Assembly (NCBI GenBank): GCA_018340375.1
Contig: JAFFJZ010000093.1
Coordinates: forward strand, 301,469-365,468
DNA: 64,000 nt
Reading direction: 5' to 3'
From: Gonatopus flavifemur
Lineage: Eukaryota > Arthropoda > Insecta > Hymenoptera > Dryinidae
The position numbers and the translations under genes are program-made. Below the pieces are notes generated by a model. The model did not search any database. It saw only the letters and a list, made by a program, of their open reading frames with translations, and was not told the origin of the DNA. Positions 45,022 through 54,933 of the stretch are shown here, piece after piece. Every line of letters starts with the position of its first letter. The first letter of the stretch is position 1.

Positions 45022-45307
45022 TATATGTATACTTCCCTATCCATATAATGGTATCAAGGGCGTATTCAGAAACTCACTATCCTCCTTTGAGGGGACTCGA
45101 GCATAAGGAAGTGCGGGACGGAAAAATTCAAATTTGTTAATGTTTGGAGGTTAAAATTTTACAATTTCATTCTTGAGCCTTTAGAAATCACTTAGCCATT
45201 CAAGGTTTGCGGCGATGTGGAACTCTAGGCATGTCATTTATTATTATTCACTTCAAGTGAGGTAGTAAATTTTTGGATATTCCCTTGAATGGTATTACAC
45301 TTCACTC
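45022..45307. other. No feature recognised
   Basis: AT-rich, no gene. Confidence 0.4.
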
Positions 45308-45495
45308 TAAAAAATTTGGCAGTGTTAGGTAAAGTCCACTCCGGATGGTGTTGTTTCAACACCTGACGGTGTTATTTCGACACCGTATGGTGTCATTCTA
45401 ATACCATTTGGAATTATTTCAACACTGAATTCCGGAGTGGACTTTTATAGAATCCGCGCGGTGTTAATTCTGAAAGCGCTTTTCTTACAGTATTT
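45308..45495. mobile_element. Second copy of the 21-bp GGTGTT-repeat element
   Basis: Homologous to 6214-6515 in the opposite orientation. Four 21-bp units at about 45339-45424 (ggtgttgtttcaacacctgac and variants) are flanked by gtccactccgga / tccggagtggac. Each unit can fold on itself. Confidence 0.7.
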
Positions 45496-46584
45496 TGAGA
45501 TGTTTGGAGGTGATCTACGGATTGGAATAAGATAAGCCCAGTCAATAGATCAATTGTGAATACTCATTCTCCTGACATCGCGTTTTGAACCGAACCAAAG
45601 GAATGGTAGTTGCAAACAAAATCGCAAGGCAATTCAATGAAATTTATACTTCACCCATACAGCACAAGAGCCCTGGTAGAAATGTTACAAGTTCTTCCCT
45701 ATGACCGATGAGGCACTAAGAAGGAAGAACTGATTAGAAAAAACTAGCAAGGGGCTAGTCAATAACTGATAAGTTGGATCCAACTAGCATTGATTGGGAC
45801 AAACTAATGAGTTACTCATCAGTATTTGATAATCTGAACTAACTAATAATAATAGAGTAAAATCTTCTCTACTGATAATTACAAGTATTCACTCCAGGTA
45901 TAAATTGAATGAAGAGACATGAGCTTTTCAATCTTGGATTGAATAAAATGTTCCTTGCACTTTTTATCAGAAAAGACGACATTTTTGATGGATTAACTTT
46001 AAAAATGAGTAGGGATTGAGCAACAATATTGGCATGATTCATAAGTGCAAATAACTTTTTATTCATTCCAAGACTCGAGAGGTAATTTCTCTTAATAGCA
46101 TCTATATTCTAAGTGAAGAGTTGTAGTTATTACTACAGTATACCCCCTAAATTTCTAAGAGTGAAATTTCCACTCTCAATGTAAAATGCATTAGCACTTT
46201 CACTCTCCAAGAGTGAAAAGATCACTTTAGTAGCGTGAATCTCTCCACTTTTCAAACTAGAATGGAAAGTATAGAGAGTGAATTATACTTCACCTATTTG
46301 TGAATCAAAATATCACCTGTCTTAGAGTAAAATATCCCAGCTTATTCATATTAAATCGATGCTCAGATTTTCTATGTCTTGCAATGCTTGGTTTTGAATA
46401 TTCATCTAAACTTTTGTTTACTTTCAGGATAATTATTTCATTCTCTTGGAAACTTATGGAATTTTCTTATTACAAGTGATGGTACTGATCTGGAATCCTT
46501 TTAGTTCTATATGATACCAATAATTGATAATCCTAGGTGTCATGAGCCAATACCTCATGACTCATACCTCATCAGTCACTGTGT

Positions 46585-46795
46585 GTGATACCATGTATTT
46601 ATGAACAATAGTGAGTATACCCTGTAACAATAAACAATACTGGATATAGTTGATCAATACCATGTATCGATGAACAATATTGGATGTAGTTGATCGATAC
46701 CATGTATTCATGAACAATATTGGATACAGTTGATCGATGCCATGGATCGATGAACAAAATTGGATATAGTTGATCGATACCACATATCCTTGTAG
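46585..46795. repeat. 40-bp hairpin minisatellite, left arm
   Basis: The phrase ttgatcgataccatg recurs at 46650, 46690, 46730 and 46770, an exact 40-bp period of about five units. Each unit holds atcgatac-catg-tatcgat, an inverted pair around a short loop. Confidence 0.75.
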
Positions 46796-48177
46796 AAGAT
46801 CATATTGAGGTTGTTTGAACTGTATATATGAACCTTAATGTTCATTTTATTTATGGAAATTGCAATTGTAGATCTCTTTCAATTTCATAAAACTATTTTG
46901 AATTAAATCTTACGAAAGCTTTTCAAATTGATATTTCAGTACTGGATGTACTATACTGAAAATCATTTCAGTTCTTTGGGTTGATTTTTCATAAAAGAGT
47001 TTGTTTTTTGTGATTTATCAAGTTATACAAATAATTTTGACAAAACCCCAGTAATTTTACACTTTTGAATCATGAAACATTTATTCTGATACATAGTTTG
47101 AAGTGTTTTGTTTTTTCAGATACCCAAGAACGTTTCAAACAAAACATTTCATTCTAAATATCTACATTTCATTGAAAATATATGTCATTCAATGGAATAT
47201 TGTGATCACAGTCTTCTTGTATTGTAAGAGTTCCTTTCGGATTCATATACTCTTACTAAAATACATTGAAAATCTGAATTATTCTTTGACTTATTCTCTT
47301 CTCATGGGCTTTTTTAATGACTTATGTATATGTTTATCAATCGTATAACACTAATATACAACTATCCGATTTTATTGTAAAATGTAATACCTTTTCCTGT
47401 ATCCATCTCATATATCTGTGGCCTGTGGTCTTCATTATGAAACATTCAGTATATCTTGTTTATGTTAGGTTGAATTATGTATAATAATTTCATTAATTGT
47501 GATAAATGTTCGAAATATAATGAATGTTTTACAGTAAACGGTACAGATGTATGAGATGTATACATGAAAAGGTGTTATATTTTACAATGCAATTGGATAG
47601 TTGTATATTAGTGTTATACGATTGATAAACATATACATAAGTCATTAAAAAAGCCCATGAGAAGAGAATAAGTCAAAGAATAATTCAGATTTTCAATGTA
47701 TTTTAGTAAGAGTATATGAATCCGAAAGGAACTCTTACAATACAAGAAGACTGTGATCACAATATTCCATTGAATGACATATATTCTCAATGAAATGTAG
47801 ATATTTAGAATAAAATGTTTTGTTTGAAACGTTCTTGGGTATCTGAAAAAACAAAACACTTCAAACTATGTATCAGAATAAATGTTTCATGATTCAAAAG
47901 TGTAAAATTACTGGGGTTTTGTCAAAATTATTTGTATAACTTGATAAATCACAAAAAACAAACTCTTTTATGAAAAATCAACCCAAAGAACTGAAATGAT
48001 TTTCAGTATAGTACATCCAGTACTGAAATATCAATTTGAAAAGCTTTCGTAAGATTTAATTCAAAATAGTTTTATGAAATTGAAAGAGATCTACAATTGC
48101 AATTTCCATAAATAAAATGAACATTAAGGTTCATATATACAGTTCAAACAACCTAAATATGATCTTCTACAAAGATA

Positions 48178-48385
48178 TGTGGTATCGATCAACTATATCC
48201 AATTTTATTCATCGATCCATGGCATAGACCAACTGTATCCAATATTGTTCATGAATACATGGTATCGATCAACTACATCCAACATTGTTCAGCGATACAT
48301 GGTATTGATCAACTATATCCAGTATTGTTTATTGTTACAGGGTATACTCACTATTGTTCATCAATACATGGTATTAAACACAGTG
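48178..48385. repeat. 40-bp hairpin minisatellite, right arm (inverted)
   Basis: Mirror copy of the 46585-46795 array with the same 40-bp period. Confidence 0.75.
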
Positions 48386-48983
48386 ACTCAGATATGCGGT
48401 ATTGACTAATGACACCTAGGATTATCAATTATTAGTATCATACAGAACTAAAGGTATTCCAAATCAGCACAATCACTTTCGATAAGGAAATTCTGTAAGT
48501 CTCCAAGAGAGTGGAATAATGATCTTGAAAGTAAACAAAAATTTGGATACAGACTCAAACCAAAGCATTGCAAAAAATAGAAACTTTGGGCGTCGATTTA
48601 ATATACATTGAATTAAATTCACTTCCAAATTCACAATTCACTTCATATGAAATTATACATCAATAATTGTAAGTTCAATTCATTTTATTGATAAAATTAT
48701 ATAACCTCTCACAGTACATATATCATGTAAGTATAAGTGATTCAAAAATTTTGAGGTTAGAAAAATACATGGATTGGAAATTTGTCAACGTCGGAATCAA
48801 ATTCTATTCACTGGCACATCATCACAGAATTTTCAATACTTCGCTATATTTATCCCTCATATTATAATGATTCAAAAATTTATCGAGTCTGATTTGATTA
48901 TTATTGTAACACATCGTTCTACAGGAAATCAACCGAGGTACTCCAGGAACACTTGTTGCAACTTTTTCTACCACAGACGCAAG

Positions 48984-49072
48984 TGTCGGTTTAGCTCAGG
49001 TCGTTTAGGATAGGTTATGTAGGTTCACGTTCAGGTAGGTTGATTGCAGCGGTTCGAATCCTCGAAGGTGCA
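48984..49072 (+). repeat. tRNA-like promoter, probable SINE head
   Basis: TTTAGCTCAGGTCGTTTAGG (A-box-like, with GGT interruptions) is followed about 55 bp later by GGTTCGAATCC, a perfect B box at 49051-49061. The element sits in the outer right arm of the palindrome and has no counterpart in the left arm, consistent with an insertion. Spacing too long for an ordinary tRNA; no cloverleaf drawn. Confidence 0.55.
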
Positions 49073-49734
49073 TAATAAATTCCCATCAGTACAACGAGCA
49101 ATTACAGAAGGTTGCGGGGTTTGGGGATGTTGGTGGAAAGATAAAAATGGATTATTTTTATTTTCTTTTACAAAAATAACTAAAATCTGTGACAGATTTT
49201 TTTCCCCCTGAAATACACATTTTTCAAGAGTGCTATTCCACTTCAAGAAACTTAGAGAGTCATATTTATTCCAAAAAATTCCTCGTCAGTTACTGGCAAG
49301 TGCCTCATCAGTTACTTTCTAGTGTCTGCTTAGTTTACCTGATTAGTCCCTCGTTGGTGCGAGTGTTACATCCCTCATCAGTTACTGGTAAGTTTTCCCG
49401 ATCAGTGTCTCACCAGTAAAAAGGATGAACTGATTAGTGCCTTATGGTTTACTAGCGAGAATTTCTACCAGGGAGTTCCCGTTATGCTCATGAATATGTA
49501 TTTATTATGAATATTTCGAATTCAAAACGAACTCTTAATAAATAACTTACTGTTCAGAAAGAATTCGTATCAAGACTCCATAATGAATTCTGCGTGCATT
49601 CAATGCATTTTGATTTTGACTTCATTGAATTCTCATTGAATTCATTATTGGTTGCATAACGGCGACTGTTCAGAGAGTGTTTGGGAAGTCTTCATGAATT
49701 CAAATTGATCATTTGTGCTGACTGGGTAAAAAAT

Positions 49735-49915
49735 ACACAAATGGACCTTGAAAATTTTCTGCTGGAATCAAATGTTCCAATTTTCCCTGACTTCTTATAA
49801 ATTTCAATGGATTTTCCTGACTAATGGAGCATTTTGCAAACGTTCTCTGACTTTCCCTGATTGAATAAGAATTCCCTGACTTTCCCTGACTTTCAATGTC
49901 TGGGGGGGCCCTGCA
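49735..49915. repeat. TTTCCCTGAC repeat
   Basis: Repeated ccctgactttccctgac phrases ending gtctgggggggccctg, like 664-775 and (inverted) 43380-43455. Confidence 0.6.
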
Positions 49916-50170
49916 ATTCTTGAACATTTCCGGATAACTTCGCACATTTTCGATAATTTTTGAATATTCTCGGACAAATTCGATTACTCTCGACATTCCT
50001 AATAATTCTCGAACATTTACGGATGAATTCGCTTATTTTCGATAATTCTCAAACATTTTCGGATAATTTTGATTATTCTCGACATTCTCGATAATTCTCG
50101 AACTTTTTTGGGATAAATTTGCTCATTTTCGATATTTTCGACATTCTTGATAATTCTCGAACATCCTCCC
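49916..50170. repeat. Minisatellite of ~90-bp units (cgataattctcgaac)
   Basis: The phrase ataattctcgaac recurs with a compound period of about 90 bp (near 49920, 50011 and 50101), with ~40-bp subunits. It ends in a C-rich run that directly abuts the transposase relic. Confidence 0.6.
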
Positions 50171-50176
50171 CCCCCC

Positions 50177-50410
50177 CGCTCTCCTGATTTCACCTCATCA
50201 GACTTTTTCCTTTGGGGACATTTGAAAGATCGGGTTTAACAAAATCGAGCACAAGATTTAGAAGGGTTGCGTGAAACAATAATAAAAGAAGTGGCACTCA
50301 TCACTCCTGAAATTTTGCGGAACGTAGGTGAAAGTTGTTATAATCATCTCGCTCACTGCATCGAACGTTTAGGCAACCATTTTGAACACCTCATTCAAGT
50401 CCCACACTAA
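50177..50410 (+). pseudogene. DD41D-type transposase, C-terminal relic
   Basis: About 77 residues: RSPDFTSSDFFLWGHLKDRV (third catalytic Asp region), a TAA-type stop, then in phase …EILRNVGESCYNHLAHCIERL, GNHFEHLIQVPH and a final stop. It aligns with the C-termini of the two transposases at 53156-54217 and 55390-56454 (…SPDLTPLDFYLWG … GQFEHLLQ; …SPDLTSPDFFLWG … HHFEHLLH). The N-terminal four-fifths are replaced by the minisatellite. Confidence 0.75.
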
Positions 50411-51465
50411 AGCGCGTATTTGCCCAAATATGGATATTATTTGGGAATGGAGGAAAACCACATCCGGAATGTAGGAATTGCTATATCTCGGCGAAGGATC
50501 GACCGATTTCATGAAATCAAAGACGGTTGGATTCGGGTTAAAAAAACGCCACTTACAGATGTGTCGCAAGCTCCCATTTTGATTCGAGATTTGTGTCTTC
50601 CCTACAATTCCCATAGCCCCATCCAGAGTTATGAATTCTCTCTCCCATGGGGGGATACAATTCCAGACACAATTCATCAATTATCGCGATTGGTCACTAA
50701 TGTCTACTCATGATTCCTTGAGTTGGAATGGCGATATACCAAGTGTTCCTCAGTAAAATGTTATGAAAACTGATCAGGAATGTTTGTCAATTTTTCCTAA
50801 TGCATTCCGATTCAAGGTGATAACCCTACCAACAATTCAACACACATCTGATCAATTATCCCGATCGTTACATAATGTTTATCAACAATTTACTTTGGCT
50901 AAGGGCTATGTAATGTGTACAATCCTTCTACAATAATTTCTTATTCATCTTGATTTGTTGATGGATCCATTGTTATCCATTATTTCCGATTGATTTCGGG
51001 GATCCACTTCCCTAGAATGATACATCATGCGCCCCCACCCATTTGATCACAAAATAACATCCAAAGATCTTCATCTGATGGGGAGTTAGGAAGGTTTACA
51101 CCGGCTCTGACTGCTCCTAGAACAATCTCCGAGTGGTCATAATCCGACGAAAAATTGACCGATTTCAAAAAACAAAGAACGGCTGTATTCGGGCTGAAAA
51201 TCTCCATCAAATGAGCTATCGCAAGCCTCCCCACCTCTTTCAAGATTTTCGTCCCCCCGCCCCTCCAACGCTCCCATCAAGATTGAGGACTCCTCACCCC
51301 CCTAGTATGGTAGATTCTGTCCGCCCGTTGAATTTTGGAAAAAAATAATCCCATTATCTCCACCCGTTCAGGAGTTATTAGGCTGTATCCAGACTTTTGC
51401 ACCACCCTGTATACGTCATTCCGTCCGCAGTATTTGAACATTCGTTATCTTGTTTCGGATCGATG

Positions 51466-52139
51466 AATTATTATGAAAAACGAGTCCTGGGGGTTTCCGA
51501 GGGTGCTGAATCCGAATCTGGAGTCCAATCGCGAATTCAAGGTAGCGGATCCAAGATGGCGGAGGTGAATTTAGTCAATTTTGCATTTGTGGACAGATTT
51601 ATATGAAACATGGGTTCTAGGGGTTTTTGAGGGTGCTGAATTCGAATCTGGGGTCAAATCCCGAATTCATGATAGCTGATACAAGATGACGGGCGTGAAA
51701 CTAGTCAACTTTGCATTCATGTACAGATTCATATGGAACATGGGTTCTAGAGGTTTTCAAGGGTGCTGAATTCGAATCAGGGGTTAAATCCCGAATTCAT
51801 GATAGCGGGTCCAAGATGGCGGACGTGCATTCAGTCAACTTCGCATTTGTGGACAGATTTATATAAAACATGAGTTCTAAGGGTTTTCGAGTGTGCCGAA
51901 TTCGAATCTGGGGTCGAATCCAGAGTTCATGACAGCGGATCCAAGATGGCGGTCGTGAATTCAGTCAACTTTGCATATGTGGACAGATTCATATGAAACA
52001 TGGGTCCTAGGGGTTTTGGAGAGTGAAGAATCCAAATCTGACGTCAAAAAACGAATTCAAGATGGCGGATCCATTATGGAACACGTGAATATAGTCATTC
52101 CGGCTCTAATGAACAAAATTCTATTGTTATATGGAGTCA
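51466..52139 (+). repeat. 130-bp tandem array (about 5 units)
   Basis: The phrase tgggttctaggg and variants recurs at 51481, 51611, 51741, 51871 and 52001, exactly 130 bp apart. Each unit also has gggtgctgaattcgaatct, ccaagatggcgg and gtggacagatt. A further partial unit in the same orientation lies at about 57975-58025, beyond the inserted palindromic element. Confidence 0.8.
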
Positions 52140-52605
52140 AACTTTCTGAACCGGACCACTAAAAATTGATGGATTAAATTTTGCACTTTTTATTGAAGAT
52201 TATTGAAGGTTTATGCAAACTAAAATAGATTCCAAAATTTTTTTGAAAAATTTCAATTTTTGCAAAAGTTATAAACAAATGAACTTTTAGGTGATTTATT
52301 GTTTAAATAACGATATCTCAGCCAATAATGAATCAAATCCAATGAAATTTTATGCTAGATTAAGGAATAGTAGTAGATTAAAAAAATTTATTGTACGTAT
52401 GAAAAAAATGAAATTTTGCAATAAATAATTAATTTTGCAATAAACAATTGGAAATTTAACCAAGTTCTTCTTGTGCTAATTGAGAAATTTTTTTTTATCA
52501 ACATTCTATAATTCATGCACTAAGAACACGCGTAAACCGATTTCAGTGCACTCAACTGTAAAAAAAGTTACGAATATTTGAAAAAAAAAAAACGAAAATA
52601 CGCGC

Positions 52606-52679
52606 GACTGTGGCCTAGCTCGGACGGCATCAGCGCCGAAAGACCGAGAGCTCGCTTGTGCTCACGTTTTGAGCTACAT
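52606..52679 (+). repeat. tRNA-like stretch in the palindrome arm
   Basis: gtggcctagctcggacggc resembles a tRNA D-arm/A box and is followed by self-complementary blocks (gagctcgcttgtgctc). No B box is recognisable. The mirror copy is at 57432-57506. Possibly a degenerate tRNA-derived sequence. Confidence 0.3.
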
Positions 52680-54614
52680 CAAGGCGTCCCATTTGAAACA
52701 GGACAGCTGAATAACTCTTCAGGGAATGAAGGGGGAGGAAAATTGTTCAGGTAAAAGTTGTAGGGTTCGAAGGGGGCCATAAGATGGTGACCTTGAATTT
52801 GACCTTGAGGTCAATTTCGAGCATAATTGATGGTCAAAGTAGTTTCTTCAAATGGAAAACCCTACGTTCGACCTCAGAAATGGAAAGAGCGGAAAATTTC
52901 ACGTGCGAATATGTTAACATATCAGGTCATTTACAGGTCATTTGGAGGTCAAGAAACCATTTTCTATGGATTTTCACGGAGAAGCCTCAAACGAGTTGTT
53001 TCTCTGACCAAAGTTATTGAAGTTAAAGTGAAACCCCACGTTTCGACCTTGAATTGGAAGTAAACAGAACTAACCTTCAGAGTTTATTCTTCATATCAGT
53101 ACGAAAATGATCATTAAGAAGTTTTCATCGTTTACGGTGTAAGTGCCGGTTCAAAATGGTTTATTCACCTAACGAATGTGTTGATATTTTAATGATCTTG
53201 GGTGAGTGTCGCGGAGTGTATCAAAGAGCGTCACGATTGTACAGAGAGCGGTTTGGAGATCGGCAGCATCATCCTTCTCCAGAAGTCATTCGCCAAGTTG
53301 AAAGAAATTGTCGACAAGGAAGGATTGGTCAACGCCGAAACAATCAAGGTTTCAACTTTAACGACCCTCGATGCGTTGCTGTTTTAGCAATAATACACAT
53401 GAATCCTCATGTTAGTTTACGTGATATTGAACGCGATTTGGGTATTCCACGCAGTACGGCACACAGAATTCTACAAGCTGCTCAATATCATCCGTACAAC
53501 ATCATACTGACCCAAGAATTATCTCAACAAGATATGCAGAATCGGGTTAACTTTTGCCATTAGGCTTTACAGAGGTTGAACGAAGCGCCCGATTTCTTTC
53601 GATATGTTCTTTTCAGTGATGAATCAACGTTTCAAAGTACTGGCTTGTTAGATCGTCACAATAGCCACTATTGGTCAGCGCAAAACCCGCACTGGACTCA
53701 ACAAGTTGATCATCAGCATCGGTGGAGTATAAATGTTTGGTGTGGAATTCTAGACAATCAAGTTATTGGGCCGTATTTTTTTGATGGAACTGTTAACGGT
53801 CCTAATTATCTACAGTTTTTACAGAATGGATTACCAGTTCTCATGGAAGATGTGACATTAGCAACTAGGCAGAGGATGTGGTATCAGCAAGACGGTGCAC
53901 CACCACACTTTGCTCGATGTGTGAAGGATTATCTAAATATCCTTTCCCCCAATCGTTGGATTGGTCGAGGTGGATTTGTAATGTGGCCGGCAAGATCTCC
54001 TGATCTCACCCCTCTAGATTTTTATTTGTGGGGTTACGTAAAAAATGTCGTTTATACCAACCGACCAACAACACCTGTGGATCTACAACAACGCATCAGA
54101 TACGCAATTGCGAATATTCGTGCAGAAGTTTTTCAGTCTGTTCTTGGAAACTTTCGACGCCGGCTGGAGTTATGTATTGAAGTAAATGGCGGTCAATTCG
54201 AACATCTCCTGCAATAAGTGTGTCTTACCCGTCAACGGATTTGTGCCATCTGTAATTATAAAACGACGAACTGGAAAAATTTTGGTCAGAGAAACAACTG
54301 GTTTGTGGCTTTTCCGTGAAAATCCATAGAGAATGGTTTCTTGACCTCCAAATGACCTGTAAATGACCTGATATGTTAACATATTCGGACGTAAAATTTT
54401 CCGCTCTTTCCATTTCTGAGGTCGAACGTAGGGTTTTCCATTTGAAGAAACATACTTTGACCATCAATTATGCTCAAAATTGACCTCAAGGTCAAATTCA
54501 AGGTCACCATCTTATGGCCCCCTTCGAACCCTACAACTTTCATCTGAACAATTTTTTTCCCCCTCCATTCCCCGAAGAATTATTCAGCTGTCCTGTTTCA
54601 AATGGGACGCCCTG
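52680..54614 (+). mobile_element. DD41D mariner-like transposon A
   Basis: Right end GGGACGCCCTG at 54614 followed by TA (54615-54616). The left end at 52680 is slightly damaged (CAAGGCGTCCC, and TA reduced to T). Inverted repeats of about 380 bp, far longer than in ordinary mariners. The undisturbed right arm of the host palindrome shows the empty site with one TA (near 57430). Length 1935 bp. Confidence 0.9.
53156..54217 (+). pseudogene. DD41D transposase A, one in-frame stop
   Basis: About 353 codons from ATG (MVYSPNECVDIL). The N-terminal helix-turn-helix region includes NPHVSLRDIERDLGIPRSTAHRIL. The DDE domain has LFSDESTF (Asp 1), WYQQDGAPPHF (Asp 2) and RSPDLTPLDFYLWG (Asp 3); I count 41 residues between Asp 2 and Asp 3, the spacing named DD41D in the IS630/Tc1/mariner superfamily (rosa/Visitor group, from recall). 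The only lesion seen is TAG at 53561-53563 after NRVNFCH; the frame then continues in phase to the TAA after HLLQ. The enzyme would act in the nucleus, cutting the element ends and inserting at TA. Confidence 0.9.
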
Positions 54615-54703
54615 TATACACAAATAAATTCATACGAGATAAAAGTAAGTAAGCCTTTTATTTAATTATTTAATTATTTATTTATTTACATGGATGGTTT
54701 TTT

Positions 54704-54920
54704 TTAAATTTTTACAACTCTCGATTGCGAGTAGCTTGAAAAAATTTTACATTCTAAAGAAGTAGAATCAAACGGTTTGTAGCAGTGAAACTGGCGTGTT
54801 CCCTTGATAGCTTTGGCTGTATTAAAACGATTGACTAACTGCTTTGCGTATTTTTTGTATTCATCTCCTTTACAAAAGTGAAAATCAATTTTCTTAAAAA
54901 AATCACATGCCCATTCATAT
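54704..54920 (-). pseudogene. Mirror copy of the HGKG-domain protein C-terminus
   Basis: Minus strand: EWACDFFKKIDFHFC … QFHCYKPFDSTSLECKIFSSYSQS, the same protein end as 56977-57360 with a few substitutions. Its upstream part is absent because the palindrome axis comes first. Confidence 0.7.
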
Positions 54921-54933
54921 ATATATATATATA

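Larger units (their letters stand above)
45671..49473. mobile_element. 3.8-kb palindromic element with CCCTGGTAGAAAT ends
   Basis: Left end CCCTGGTAGAAAT at 45671; the right end is ATTTCTACCAGGG to 49473. Inner arms match very closely over about 46340-47470 and 47530-48600; identical 81-codon frames at 47103-47348 and 47614-47859 are mirror images, not genes. The axis is near 47500. The outer halves of the arms are less alike: the left carries cactctcc-type hairpins (46150-46290), the right a tRNA-like stretch. Phrases such as aactgatnag / ctgatcagtt recur near both ends. Superfamily unknown. Confidence 0.75.
45652..49730. mobile_element. CAGCAC-family element enclosing a large palindrome
   Basis: The left part acccatacagcacaag (45652-45668) and the right gaattc-rich part ending cttgtgctgactgggt-like (about 49712-49730) look like the two ends of a CAGCAC-type element. 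The 3.8-kb CCCTGGTAG palindrome is inserted next to its left end. 49480-49700 resembles the gaattc-rich interior of other members. Confidence 0.5.
42660..51409. mobile_element. 8.75-kb TA-flanked element with ~500-bp inverted repeats (CAGGGTGGTGC ends)
   Basis: TA (42658-42659) then CAGGGTGGTGCAAAAGTC; the mirror image GACTTTTGCACCACCCTG ends at 51409 before TA. The arms 42660-43180 and 50880-51409 match over about 500 bp (shared caaaagtctggataca and ctccccatc-type phrases). A relic transposase C-terminus lies at 50177-50410, and the region 50470-50650 is a diverged direct copy of part of the right arm (about 51125-51250). The ends and relic match the DD41D elements at 52680-54614 and 54934-56965, so this is probably a relative swollen by later insertions (43704-45021, 45652-49730). 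G-rich runs lie in the left arm. Confidence 0.7.

Noticed and set aside
47103..47859. Two identical 81-codon frames on opposite strands
   Set aside because: They are the same sequence read from the two arms of a palindrome; composition is Ile/Phe/Tyr-rich with no domain.
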